Shown here in pieces: positions 48,001-58,300 of a stretch of 64,000 bases of DNA. Source of the DNA: Hirudinaria manillensis (taxonomy: Eukaryota; Annelida; Clitellata; Hirudinida; Hirudinidae); assembly GCA_034509925.1 (NCBI GenBank), contig CM067529.1:9055501-9119500 (forward strand). Direction: 5' to 3'. How positions within the stretch are numbered: position 1 is the stretch's first letter; every line of letters begins with the position of its first letter. A model generated the notes under the pieces. That model worked only from the letters and a program-made list of their open reading frames with translations. It was not told the DNA's origin and made no database searches. The position numbers were made by a program, and so were the translations under genes.

Positions 48001-50563
48001 TTAATGGCATTGTATTTAGATGTGCTTTTAGGATAACAGATGATGGATTTTGTAATTATCTTTTATAATTATGATTATAATTTCTTTTAAATTGGAAAAT
48101 TGAAAAGATCTCATAAGCTTTTGTTTTTAATTTGTTTAGATTTATTAGTTATTTATGGCTCTGCATTAAGTTTAATTAAAACATGCTTCTCTTGAAGTTT
48201 AATGACTTAGAGTTTTGGCTGGCCCCTGTCGCTGCTGAGAATCTTAATGAAGCAGCCAAGAAGGAACTCAAGATTAATGATAATGAACAACCTGCAAAAG
48301 AAGTACAGGTAGATTGACTGAATTCGTATAATCTGTGCAATTGTTATCCTAATGATTATGAGCTTAGCAAACACTTTGGAATGCCTGGTAATTGTGTGTT
48401 TAGGTGAATTATGCATTTTTGAATTATGAATTTACAGGAAAGGAAAAAATCCAAGGCAAGATCAGAAAAATCAAAAAAGAAAGAAATTGAAAGACTGAAA
48501 AAGCAAAGTGAATACATTGAAGCTGAAGATGTCCAGATGCCTCCTATTGAGGATTCTTCTCTTGAAGTGAGTTGAGTCATTCAATAGAAATAACTTTGTA
48601 ATTTTCTGCTTCTTGTCAAAGTATCATCATCTGTACGTACTTGTATATTTTAACTACGTGTTGCTATGATGATATTTTTTGTAAGCACTGTAAATAACTG
48701 CTGTTTTGATTCAATCAATTGGTTTCTTGGTTTTCAGTCGAAGAGTTTCCTTTTGGCCGAAAATCCCGCCATAAAGCTGGTTAGTTTTCGGTTGGCAAGA
48801 ACTACTCGAAGTGCATTTTCATTTCCTTGTTGTCATTTCAGATGGCAGAATTCCAGCTCACTCCTATTCATTCCAATCGACTGATCGTGGTCATGAGTTT
48901 TACCAATTTGACCCAAAACATCATCAAAGATCTTGAATTCCTTGTACTCAATAACAGTAACGCAAAATTTGTCGGAAATGTAAGTGATTCGGAGTAACAA
49001 TCGTAGAACAAATATTCATAATAATCGACATTACAACAATTTATGTTCAGGATTCTCTCGATTCCAATTCCCCAACGAGACTTCCGTTCGTCCTCCAACC
49101 ATTTTCAGTCAAGGACTTTCAATTCCACTTCAATGTCGATCAAATTTATGCTCCTCAAACTCTGAAGGGCATATTTACCTACATAATTAAAGTGATTCAA
49201 CTTTTTAATGTGGTTTCCATTTTTTTTTTTTTTATATATATATATATACTGGGTCTGTACACTGCTATGTACAATACAACTTAATTATAATTGTTTACAA
49301 TTTCCATTTTAACACACAAATATTTTTTTGTCAGAAACAAATAGAGTTAATTTAAATTTGTGATATTTAACCTTTGTGGAGATCAAGCATAGTTTTTATA
49401 TTTATATTTTTTGTATTTATATTTGTTGAGGATGTAATTAAATTCTCTGCAGATTGATTTCACTACCTTTGCAAAGCCATTGATTTAAGAACAGTAGACT
49501 TTTACTTTATTATAAATTTAATTTTTAACTTTTAAAGCTTTTGAAGTTCATCTTCTCAGTGATTCAATTTATTGTTTGCAGTCAGAAGAAAGTTCTTCAC
49601 AGGAAAAACTTGATTTCAAGTTATTGGTTCCATGTTCAGCCTTTATGCTCCCACCAGAGGAAATTGATAGGTTGTTTGCATGTTTTTGCACTTGGACGTT
49701 GGTTCATGATTGGTGGGAAAATGAATTCATGTAATGTTTTTTAGTGAATCCTTTGCCAAGCTGCTTTCGAGCGGTCAGCTGCTTCAGAAACATTCCTGTC
49801 AGTTCCGTGTGGAGAGTTTAGATTTCACTCTCATTTTAAAGAAAATATGCTTCCATTGCAATTTTTCAGGTACCTTGCCTAACTATTGATAAGTAATGCT
49901 AACTTTTTTGTTCATATTTACATTACTATTTGTGTTTCAAGTTGTTGAACACATCCAAACCTCTGCGTCGCTTTATGGTAGAACGCTTCAAAAACATCAA
50001 GTTTGTCTGCTCGTAAAATTGGTGGTAAGTGAAGGATTCTTCATTTTTCTTTGTATATATTTATGAATTTAGGTCTAAAAGGTTATTATTTGGTTAGCTA
50101 ATGTTAATTAAAGTTAAGGATGTCTTTTAACTTATTCGTTGCTTAAGTTTGGAGACAAGAATTTTTGATCATTGTGTTACGTTGATAATGCATCAATGCT
50201 GAAGTCGTTCTGCCTTCAGGCATGAGACATTTTTCCTAAGAGTGAATTGATATCTGCATGGAGAGAACAATGTTGTTGATTTTAATTAATTACAATAATT
50301 TATAATTCATTTCAAATGCAATGCATTGTGGCCCAGTATCTTCTGAGTATTATTACTAGGCATAATTTGCAATTATGAAACTGGTTATTTCAGGTTATGA
50401 TCATGATTCATGTTCTAAGGCATTGGGTCATAATTCAGTCATAATTGTTTTTTCTGAAATTTAGGATGGAGAGCTTGTTATGATTGATGGAAAGTCAGAT
50501 GCACCATCCATCCTTCCAAATATTGTAAAAGACATCAAAGATCTTCTTCTGACGAACAATTAG
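35665..50563 (+). CDS. AP3D1: AP-3 adaptor complex subunit delta
   Basis: The delta subunit is the large scaffold of AP-3, which sorts cargo from endosomes to lysosomes and related organelles. Start MAFKKVKGTLERVLDKNLQD (35665-35760). Exons then follow the human protein almost collinearly: MLGYDISWAAFNVIEVMSS, RIGYLAASQSFHEGTDVLML, DAGVALNGLSCFLSPDLARD, LKEKLEDPDPGVQSASVNV, LTPLEPRLGKKLIEP, MSLLYECINTVIA, LCVQKLRILIEDSDQN|L and KYLGLMAMSKILKTHPKSVQ (44.9 kb). Next come YRDELLSKIIEICSQSNY, GICEVLHAAAWISGEFSE and LPGHIQSIYVQNILKLY. The hinge carries Lys/Ser runs (47.1-48.6 kb) and is followed by the ear region (LTPIHSNRLIVVMSFTNL; KLDFKLLVPCSAFMLPPEE; ICFHCNFSVVEHIQ), ending KDLLLTNN. More than 25 exons. 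One intron holds a tetranucleotide satellite and another a complete gypsy element, so the gene spans 15 kb. Confidence 0.95.
37644..38144 (+). repeat. Tetranucleotide (ATTC/ATCC)n satellite in an AP3D1 intron
   Basis: About 500 bp of ATTC units with blocks of ATCC and three CACT units. Order: ATTC, CACT x3, ATTC, then an ATCC block (about 37701-37740), then a pure ATTC core of about 80 units (37741-38059), then a second ATCC block (about 38070-38109), then ATTC. Both ATCC blocks are entered by the same CCATTCATTCATCC junction, so the ends of the array look like copies of each other. It begins about 45 bp after the donor site at 37600. Confidence 0.95.
39023..39059 (+). repeat. (ATT)n microsatellite
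   Basis: About a dozen perfect ATT units in an AP3D1 intron, some 200 bp before the gypsy element. Confidence 0.9.
39263..39483 (+). repeat. 5' LTR of the gypsy element
   Basis: It starts TGTTGGATCC and ends GGGTTACAACA. Its left part holds an AT palindrome-rich run of TTAA/ATTAATTAA words; CAATAAAGA near 39432 is a likely poly(A) signal. 221 bp. Confidence 0.95.
39485..39502 (+). promoter_or_regulatory. Primer binding site for tRNA-Leu
   Basis: TGGTGTCAGGAGTGGGAT begins one base after the LTR. It complements the 3' end of metazoan leucine tRNAs (…CCCACTCCTGACA plus CCA). Confidence 0.8.
39564..44540 (+). CDS. gag-pol: Gag-Pol polyprotein with an N-terminal SAP domain
   Basis: A single 1658-residue frame with no frameshift between gag and pol. 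Residues about 1-45 (LRVPDLRRELRNRGLDATGL onward) form a SAP-like DNA-binding helix pair. Residues about 95-165 are a coiled coil of four 18-residue repeats (MDVLREEVKTDAAKFQTS type). A Gag core follows (PLFDGQGPWAVFRHQFE), then a CCHC knuckle at about 425-438 (CFRCNKPGHLAREC). The protease has DTGAS at about 507. Reverse transcriptase has YLDD at about 924, RNase H starts LDTDASNCGIGAVLS, and the integrase has an HHCC finger. Its DD35E residues lie at about 1376 (LDIAGPF), 1436 (SDQG) and 1472 (MVERFN). No chromodomain is seen after the integrase. All catalytic motifs are intact, so it looks coding-competent. Confidence 0.96.
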   Translation: MGPKILEDLRVPDLRRELRNRGLDATGLKAELQGRLEEWLLENNHDPSEYEFGVQKEKQREALHIAMEANNKALDALRSDNNVLRSELICGMDTLRSDVKSDIANFQVAMDVLQEQVKTDVAKFQTSMDVLREEVKTDAAKFQTSMDALREEVKTDVANLRSSKEMVDLRKVKAELDALKEEQRREIEKFKKYNESKTETYGREKTTRPPLFDGQGPWAVFRHQFETAAERNNWTEEEKATELVMVLRGRAAELLQTMLHCKAYSEIAEAMERRFGNGHILEVHKNELKNRTQKQGESLQELEADVRRLAYLAHPGQSTDFIENIITEAFVDGIRDAETKMALKIHGIKASHEALAFAISMEAARASIQKSLNVKKIEAQEDRGKEKDKDNDKDREMITKIARQINDLSKPQRNLRFQVVDRRPRCFRCNKPGHLARECRTTFSKNRQYWREPYKSEKPEATNFKGQRSFQQTRNAPLVFHVTALGKGSSLEVKGKIGGKEYNLVIDTGASTSIVQPKLARNSKVTTNNYKLKTATGELVPVQGTTTITVDLGGKSFEQEFMIANITDECILGLDFMRRYGISIDMKGGTLQQGAMEIPLHYGGTEVKDTFVKVLQNETIPAQSESLIWGGLEGDYTKFGIGAVEDQSGIGQGLLIGRALVKLNTGRVPLRVMNLSDQEQQIKAGTPIALCRNVERILTLDGSGNKHIKRDTMSKPLMDNLLKDLDKTLQKEDYQQAKNLLSEFQDIMAEQDSPLGRTNLVQHQINTAGAKPIRQNPRPLPLATRANAKEMIKEMQDQGVIEPSNSPWSSPVVLVKKKDGSLRFCVDYRKLNEMTLKDSYPLPRIDDTLDTLSGSKIFSTLDLKSGYWQVELHPDDKEKTAFSTGEGLWQFTVMPFGLCNAPATFERLMEHILRGLNWKVCLVYLDDIIVVGKTFGEHLDNLREVFSRIREAGMKLSPKKCSLFKKEVKYLGHIVSSEGVSTDPDKVEVVKNWPVPKNIQELQSFLGLCTYYRRFIANFSNIAKSLHELTVKGKPFIWNDSCEKAFDNLKEAMTTAPILAYPIPGLPFILDTDASNCGIGAVLSQQVENEEKVLAFYSRSLSKAERNYCVTRRELLAAVESMKHFQKYLLGQPFLLRTDHASLRWLLNFKNPEGQMARWIEKLQGFQFNIEHRRGQIHNNADALSRRPCPLNCRHCNNAEKKQETEECRQIRITAPEPWTESGLRDLQLRDEALAPILQWMEAGVKPDWQQIAEHGEVTKSYWAQWDSLRISNGLLHRKWETEDGTDYHLQIVLPRSCVSEVLQEFHNGTSGGHLGVNKTIRKVRERFYWLHYKQDVEEWCRNCNNCATSKGPQKKTKGLMQPYNVGVPFERIALDIAGPFPASKKGNRYILVISDYFTKWTEAFALPNQEAENVADALVNNWISRFGVPLELHSDQGRNFESKIFQELCENLGIHKTRTTALHPQSDGMVERFNRTMEQYLSKMVSEQQDDWDRYLPLFLMAYRTAVHKTTGISPSKMTFGREIRLPADMMFGRAEEPKSACDYVSSLRNTLAETHQVARKNISVNSDQAKARYDRQANDVSFKEDELVWLYNPQRRKGKSPKLQKDWEGPYRIIKKINDVVYRIQKSARTRMKVVHSNRLAKYHGETEQPVRDEQI
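44539..44548 (+). promoter_or_regulatory. Polypurine tract
   Basis: AAGGAGGGGG begins in the gag-pol stop codon and lies three bases before the 3' LTR, as expected for plus-strand priming. Confidence 0.75.
44552..44772 (+). repeat. 3' LTR of the gypsy element
   Basis: Same 221-bp sequence as the 5' LTR by direct reading, TGTTGGATCC to TTACAACA, followed by the ATAT duplication. Confidence 0.95.
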
Positions 50564-51555
50564 TCATCTGCAACAAGGTTGCTTTTCCACTCGTGTAGGA
50601 CATTTAAGACTGGTGAAATTTCACCAAGCATTTGGCTTGGTCATGCTTAGGGGTTCTTTTAGCATCATTGCAACAATTACAACAAAAAGGGTGCTGATTG
50701 TATAAAATATAAAATAAGACATTTTACCTTTCTTTTATGGTCAAATGAATCAATAATGTACTTGTTTAACAATTTATAATTGTGATGCTCTTTCAGATCA
50801 TTGAGAATAAATCTAAATTTTGTTTGATTACCTGCAAGGGCACAGTTTTATTGCTTACTGAACTTTGCATTTGGTGGCAGGTTACTAACTGTCTATAAAT
50901 TCACTTTGTGAGAAGGATTGTCTTCTAATAATGGTTATTTGTCATTCCATGTTCATCCAAACTTTAAAACTTGCCTTGTTTGAATATGTTCTCTTTTACC
51001 TAGATTTAAATGTCAAGTTCTCCTTAATTGTATGTTAAATTACATTTGAAGTTTGTGGATGCTAGAAGAAACCTTTCGAAGGAATTGTTTTCAATTCAAT
51101 GTGTAAATTGAATTTGCACATGCATTTGCTTAAAGCCTGTCTCCTAACTTTTGGGGTTTCTCATTACAGTCCAATTGGCTTAGTCCTGGGACGTATGGAT
51201 GCTATAGTTGTGAAAAATTTTGTCAATTTTGTTCGACGAAAGGTGTTGGGAGGAGCAGGGGGTTTATTTTGCGTTTAAGGCTGGGACTTTATGGTGCGCA
51301 CCATTCCGAGTTATGGCCACGAAATATTTATGTTGGGCGGTCTGCTTTAGATCTGTTAGAGCTTTAGACAGAACAAGCGTTTTCAACTTGAAACGTGTTC
51401 AAAATATTCCTTATTAGTATATTATAAACTTGGGCATTTCAATAGTGGGCCAACCAAAATTTTAAATATTTTAAAATCGCGTCAAAATCTTCGACATGAT
51501 TTCTTAGTGATTATGAACAAATTAATTATATTTAAATAATTATTTTAATTTCAAA
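50564..51555. other. 3' region of AP3D1 and gap to the small minus-strand gene
   Basis: About 1 kb. Poly(A)-signal-like AATAAA or ATTAAA words occur past 50.7 kb and could end AP3D1. Nothing else is recognisable. Confidence 0.45.
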
Positions 51556-51750
51556 TTAATATACAAGACGCATACTTAAAATTCCTGTACGTGAATGAAC
51601 AATCTTGGAATTATTCGGTACTGACTTGCTCCGCACGTCCTTGTTTTCTTCCGTAGATACTTCTGGAGGGTTGTAGAGCTTCTGCGCTTCTCTGTAGTTA
51701 TTAACATTTTTAACTGAGCTCGTGGACATCATTCTAGGTGAGTTAGTCAT
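51556..51750 (-). CDS. Small unknown protein, divergent from the DNAJB gene
   Basis: An open frame of 64 residues, MTNSPRMMSTSSVKN to SRTGILSMRLVY, starts 101 bp from the DNAJB start on the other strand. It is Ser/Asn-rich and polar, with no signal peptide or membrane segment. I do not recognise a family. The shared short upstream region supports a real gene. It could also be one exon of a longer transcript, or a chance frame. Confidence 0.35.
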   Translation of the reverse strand: MTNSPRMMSTSSVKNVNNYREAQKLYNPPEVSTEENKDVRSKSVPNNSKIVHSRTGILSMRLVY

Positions 51751-51851
51751 TTAAAAGGTATAGGCTTTTTTAGTTCTCTCCAAATGATGTTGAAACTTTT
51801 ATTATTAGCTACGCTTTCAGGCTTGCTGGAGCAAACAAATTTTTTTGCAAA
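51751..51851. promoter_or_regulatory. Candidate two-way promoter
   Basis: 101 bp lie between the ATG of DNAJB and that of the small minus-strand frame. No perfect heat-shock element (GAA-TTC-GAA) is visible, despite the Hsp40 downstream. Confidence 0.3.
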
Positions 51852-53196
51852 ATGGGGAAAGACTACTATAAAATTCTCGGATTACAGAAAGGGGCATCCG
51901 ATGATGAGCTTAAGAAAGCCTATCGAAAATTGGCGTTAAAGTATCACCCCGACAAAAATAAATCTGCTGGCGCAGAAGAAAAATTCAAAGAAATTGCTGA
52001 GGCTTATGATGTGCTAAGCGATCCAAACAAGAGAGAAATATATGATAAATACGGAGAGGAAGGATTGAAAAGGGGAGGTGGAAGCCAAAATGATGGAGGA
52101 ACTAGCTATACTTTCCATGGAGATCCTCATGAAACTTTCAGGATGTTTTTTCAAGGGGAAAATCCATTTGAAATGTTTGGAAACCTTGCTGGGTCTGGAT
52201 TTACATTTACAACTGGGAGTTCAATGGATGTGGATGATGGGCCTCACGGTATGTTTTCCAACTTTTTCCCCATGGCTGGAGGTGTTCACAGAAGCTATTC
52301 TCAAGGAGCTGCAGATAGTCACAAAAAGCAGGATCCGACCATAACATATAATGTTATGGTGAGCCTTGAGGAAGTTTATAAAGGGACAACTAAAAAGATG
52401 AAGATCACAAAGAAAGTGCTAAATCCTGATAGACGAACCACGAAAACAGAGGACAAAGTGATAACCATAGATGTAAAGCCAGGATGGAAAGCAGGCACTA
52501 AAGTCACTTTTCCTAAAGAAGGTGATCAGAGTCCAAACAAAATTCCTGCTGACATTGTTTTCGTTATTCAAGACAAGCCCCATCCTCTGTTTGAAAGAGA
52601 TGGTTCAGACATCAAATATAAGTGCAAAATCAGCCTTAGAGAGGTTAATTATATTCTAATTATCTATGTAACTTAATTTATGTGATTTCTACTTTTGTTT
52701 AGCCAGTCTTTAGAGTGCTTTTGTTTATCCTTATGGTATGTGAAAGTATCTAAATTGATGTACTATTTTTATGACTGTTACCCAAGGATGTAAGGCTTGG
52801 GTTAGGGACATAACATAACACATAAGTTACTATTACTATCACACATAGATATAGTACCCATTTGACCAACTTGCATGCATATTGCTACATGTGTTGTGCT
52901 TTGAATACTTGGATGTGAAACTAGATTGATAAGTTCTCAAAATATTGCATTTTTAATCGTTTTAGGCCATATTGGGAACGACAGTTAAAGTTCCAAATCT
53001 AGATGGAAACAAAATCACCAAATCCCTTTCTGAAATCATCAACCCATCGACGAAAATTCGCATCCCAAATGAAGGTCTCCCATTTCCTAAGGATCCATCG
53101 AAGAGAGGAGATCTTATCATTGAGTTTGATATCCAGTTTCCTGATACTTTGTCGCACCATGTCCGTAACAAAATTGCAGAACTTCTCCCGAAGTAA
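51852..53196 (+). CDS. DNAJB-like: Type II Hsp40 co-chaperone, DNAJB1/4/5-like
   Basis: DNAJB proteins deliver unfolded clients to Hsp70 and trigger its ATPase. Two exons: 51852-52643 and 52966-53196, joined in phase 0 ([19 protein letters not shown]), giving 340 residues, the normal length. The J domain begins [20 protein letters not shown] and carries the essential HPD (KYHPDKN). A short Gly/Phe region ([17 protein letters not shown]) follows, then two beta-rich client-binding domains ([35 protein letters not shown]). The end is [15 protein letters not shown] and then IAELLPK. No zinc-finger repeats, so it is type II. There is one intron of 322 bp. Confidence 0.95.
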
Positions 53197-55392
53197 TTTC
53201 GTGGCCAGAGTTGTGTTTCTTTCTTTAGCGCTTGTAATATTTAATAACTAATAATCATTTTTGATTTTTCTCAAGTACTGGACTTGTTTTTTTTTCTTTT
53301 TTGCACAAGCAGTCATGTGGATATTGAAAAATGTCTGTGTTTGTTCCATGATTACATTAAATTAATTAGGCGAGTTTCTTTATCATCATGACTTGCGTCA
53401 TTCTGCTTTTAAACTGTGTCATTGAGAAGAATTATAATGGCTTATAAGAAATTTGATTTGAAGTCCTTGTTCTACATTGGGACATAGCTATTACATTAAA
53501 GTGTTTCATTCAATTCACTCCAGTTGTTCAATTGTTCAGATGACGTTGCCTGATAATCTTTGGCCCTAGAATAACCTAATTGAATGAACTAGAATGATCA
53601 CGCTGAGCAAGGTTGAGGTCTGTAAGGTCATCATTACAGTGGAATTCCAACCTTGATTTGGTCACCTGTCAGGAGGCATGCAGCCTGTGGGAAGTGATAT
53701 TGTTGTGGAAGTGAATTTAATCACTGGCCTGCATCACGTATTGCTGGGGTCAGGCCAGAACTGACTCATGTATTGGGCATGTTGCTAGTATGTTATTTTT
53801 AGCAGTTGGAGTTACGAGTTTGTGGCAGATCAAAAAAATTTGGCCTGAAACTGCTAAGGTCTTGGGAAGAGAATTCCGTTCATTTGTTGCTTCGGTCCTG
53901 TTTGTTTCATTTGAGACGACCTCGTGCCCGCGATGTTTAGGTTGTCGGTTTATGCTGCTGGGAATGATACTCACAGAATTAAAAAAAAGATCTACGAGTA
54001 TCTCTATCGAGGTCTGACTGATTCGAGTTTTATGTGTTTTATTCATATTTCTTTATTTATCTAACTATAATTAAATAATTAATCACTCTGGACAAGTTCA
54101 AATGGTGTTCGCATATTGAAGATGCTGTTAGGCGTGATCGGTTAGATGGGTGGGGTCACATAGTGGGGCAGTTTTATTCGCAGTGTTTGTCAGCACTAAC
54201 TCTTACGATCAGCTTTCCTCCTGATTCGTGATAAACTTTTTTAAGAAAATGCCGCTTTCTCAATTCCCTATTATTTATCACCTAAATGACATTCTACCAT
54301 TTAAACTCTGGACAAAAACGTCTCTTCATCATGAATGACTTGACGGCCTTTTATTTGCAAGTCGTCAAAGATCATGAAGGGCACGCCCCAATTATGTCCC
54401 CTTTTCTAAAAGGAGAGTGTAACGATCCTTAACCAATTTGATATTTGCACCATAATTTTTCTATTGCCTCCGTATCTGGTTTCATTCCAAATCAAATAAT
54501 TGATTAGTAATCTGCGATTTGCTATGGGAAGAAATGTTAGGCCGAAACCTTTACAGATATAAATAACAGTCGGTACATGACCACAGTTTTAATTGCTATT
54601 AAAATCTGATTGCCTTTGGGGCGTTTGGAATATATTTGGGCGCCGTCACAAAAAAAAAACGTTACGAATCTTCAATTTCATTGTCATTTATATAAGTAGT
54701 ACTTACTATATAATGATGTAAAGGTTGTCCCTACAAACGGGAGGTTTTATGGACCTCCCATGTGACTAATCATTAGAACAACAATTGAATTCGACCCAAT
54801 ATACCGAATTTTTTTGCCCTAGCTCTTGTATATAATGTATAGTTTGTCTTATGCTGTTCTGGAAACATAAATTTATAAAAACTATGAAATTCTTTGAGCA
54901 CACTAATAATTTACGGGTCAATGTGCAGTTCTCTTGCACTGTTTCACTCGAAAGGAAATTCGTGAAGCCATATTCTGACATCTAGTGAAAGTTTTATGAG
55001 AAGCGAATCATGCTCATCATGTTTTGTAATATAATGTCCGACCATTGGAAAGGGCTGAAATAACACTACTGATATGATCCTATCTTGAGCCCGAGTGGAG
55101 TGCAGCGCATATGTCACAGGTCAAATCATTCTAAAATATTTATAATTATATATATGTATAAAATATTGAATTTACAAGTTATTCAGCTTATGCATCACGG
55201 GGTAGCCGACTTATATTAATTGAAATTCTTAACTGTTTAAAAGTTATTTTTGTGTACATATTGGGAGCGGAAGTGTTTAGGATTGTGCAAGAATTTTATA
55301 TGAATTTTTAATTACAGCAGTACTTTCAAATTAAATATTATCCGCCATTTTTAACAATTTTTGTGGGTGAATCCCTATTTGAGAACATACGC
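53197..55392. other. Intergenic region between the DNAJB-like gene and DNTTIP1
   Basis: About 2.2 kb. The first few hundred bases are DNAJB 3' UTR. A hairpin-rich, less AT-rich block lies at 53.6-53.95 kb (listed separately). The remainder has no recognisable gene or transposon ends. Confidence 0.45.
53609..53948. other. Cluster of inverted repeats, possible structured RNA or transposon remnant
   Basis: Four stems can be drawn. AAGGTTG 53609-53615 pairs with CAACCTT 53648-53654, with an inner CTGTAA/TTACAG stem. TGGCCTG pairs with CAGGCCA at about 53725-53757. TTAGCAGTT pairs with AACTGCTAA at about 53799-53857. GACGACCT pairs with AGGTTGTC at about 53915-53946 with one G-U pair. I could not match it to RNase P, SRP, snoRNA or snRNA signatures. 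Confidence 0.25.
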
Positions 55393-58300
55393 ATGTCGGC
55401 TTTCGGCCACAAAGAGCTGGCATCCTTCTTGCTTCACAGAAACACCGATAAAAAATATGACCCATATGAGGGTTTGTCAGAATCTATTTTGAGCCATCAT
55501 GAGGTAATGTAGTTTTGTTGAAACCATTAGATAGACATTGACCTATGTGCTTTTTAAGACCTCCACAATTTTCAACAAGAGGCTAATTAATTTGAATAAC
55601 ATCCCTCCTCATCTGGGAAGTAGGGGAAATAGGGTCCATTCTGGAGCTTTTATCAGAGCTTGGTAAACGGGTAAGTGACACAACTTAATGACATATTTTA
55701 ATGCTATTTTTTTTCTTGAATTATCAGCCATGGCATGCAACAAAATACAGCAAAATCTCTTGATTTATTGAGGCAAATAATACAAAATTCAATCAATGCT
55801 GAAATTGGAAAAGTTATCTCAAAATATCTTGATGTGAGTAAACTTATGATATCTTGACTAAAAGTGGCTTGGTGTAAATAAATTAAATTGCTTTTCTTTA
55901 TTTTAAAGAGCATTCATATTGGATTAGGTTGTTATTCACTTTTAATAAATCATGGAAATTGGAATTTTAAAGGTTATGAATGTTAGGATGTTGAAAGCTT
56001 GAATTTTTTGAAGCTGTACTTCATGCCTGCAAAGAGGAACATTGCAATGAACAACGAGGCACATGAAGTGAGCCCTGAACATATCCAGAACATTTGTTGT
56101 CAAATCCTTGAAGAGGTTGCACATATTAACTGCCTTTCATTCTGTAATTTATTCTTCTTAGTTGTTTTTGCATAATTTTTTTTATATCCAGTTGCACACA
56201 GGCATCACAAAGCTGATCAAATTTATGTTTTAAATATATATAAGTTATTGAGCATCCTATTTTTCATATCAGCACCTATCAGCATTAAGCAGGTTTTCAA
56301 ACCCGTCCTGATAAAATCAAAGACATTAGAAGTTCATTATCTGCCCTCTGTCTTTTGTCTTCTATTTATTCTTTGGCCTCCCATTGTTTGGCCTTCAGAC
56401 TTCTTCAGTAAGTCTCCATGCAAGTCACTAGTGTTATGCTTTTATCTTCATCTTCTTCCTTTGAATGTGGACTCAATATTCGAATGTTTATTTGTTTAAA
56501 AAAATATCTTACTAACTTTATATATATATATTTAGTTATCTAATTTAATGTTTATTAAATCATCTAATACATTACATACTGGTTGGGACCATTCCATAAT
56601 AAGAATTATTTGGAATGATTAAAGCTGGATTATCAAACTATTGAGATGAATGCTTTTATTTATCATGAGAAAATTGAATGCATAAAAATGATACTGTTAT
56701 AATAACAATACTGTCAAAAATGATAAATGTTGATATTAGTATTATTAATAGATAATATTAATGAACACTAAGTATTAAGTATACTTAATCATGGCAAAGA
56801 GAGACTTAGTAAGTCACTTATCTTATTCTTCTATTTATGTTGAATAGCATACACTTACTTAAAATCTTATGATTTTGACAAAAAGGCTAAAAAAATGTAC
56901 ATTATGGATTTCCAAGTGAAATGTGAAAATGATTGTGAAAATGTTGTCCCTAAACGGCGTAAAAGGACGTTTTCATCGGGATCAGATTCCAAACTTCCTT
57001 TCCTGTCCAAAGTTTGTTTTTATGAATTTATTTAAGAACATCTTTTATAGATGATAGACTAGTGTGTTTCCAAATGGTTACAGAAAATCAGACATAGTCC
57101 TTTTCCTCACAGAGCAGGATCTGGGTTTGTAAAGTATTTATAGTATATATATATATATATATCAATTATAAATAAAATCACACTCACTTAATTTATTTGA
57201 AAAATTCTTTGAAATAAACTGTTCAGGCGTTCTACACCAAATAAGGGAAGATTTGTCGAGCCTATCAAAAAAGAAGGACCAAGGGTTAAGCTTTGAATTT
57301 GCATGTTTTATCAAATTTCTAAGGAATTGAAATGATCATTCAGTGGGATTCAAAACGCATGACAACAGAAACCATGTTCATTATGGGATCAAAGGCCAAT
57401 AAGTATGTTTTTACTTGTAACAGTTTAGATGCCTACTATATATATATTTATAAGTTAAATGTTTTTTAACTTTTCCTTTCTTTGGTCCAATTTTGGAAAT
57501 TCTTTTTACAATATTACTTCCTATCTATATCATCCTGCCTTTAAATTGTACATAAAAATGTTAAATGCTATTTTTGTAACAAATAACTACTAATATTCGA
57601 TGAACAAACTAAGTAAAGCTCATTATGAAATATAGAAATTATGCAAAATAGATGTAGGGTGCTTTACAGAGTTGTGGCCATGAAAAATTCTACATTAGTT
57701 CTAATGACAACTTTTAGTAGATCAATGTCTTTGCTGGTTCATTGATTCTTTTCATACTTACCCAACTATATTATTATAGTGATAAGCATTTTCAAAAATC
57801 AATCTAATTGTTGACATTTTAGCCAGTTAAACACAACATCCTAACAATGCAGAAATTATTATTTTAAAAAAATATTATTATTTATTATTATAAAGTGGTT
57901 TAAAATAATTTTCAGATTTAAACAGAATAATGGCAGAATTTATGCTTAAAACAGTTTCAAGAAAATAATAGAATTATTTAAATTGAAGTCGAGTGTAGTC
58001 ATTATTATAGATATAGCGATGATAAACTTCATTTGAAATCTGCAATTTACAATCTTCTTTGATGACATTGAGTATTAGTTCTAATATTCTTAGTATTTTA
58101 GTTCTAAATAAATACAATAAAAATAATTTACTAGAACATATAGTTTTACATTTTGACTTTAAAAATGTTCAAATTCTGCATCCATTACTACATGCATTAT
58201 TAACATAGAATTACATGTTTAAACACATTTTATTTTAAGGGCTTTGGGTTTAGGTGCCACAAGGGGCAGGCTGTACATTAAACATCCAGATATATTTAAG

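Noticed and set aside
53750-54046. Overlapping open frames on both strands (about 98 and 75 codons)
   Set aside because: Neither shows a recognisable domain or convincing splice context. Openness on both strands fits the local composition and the inverted repeats better than coding.
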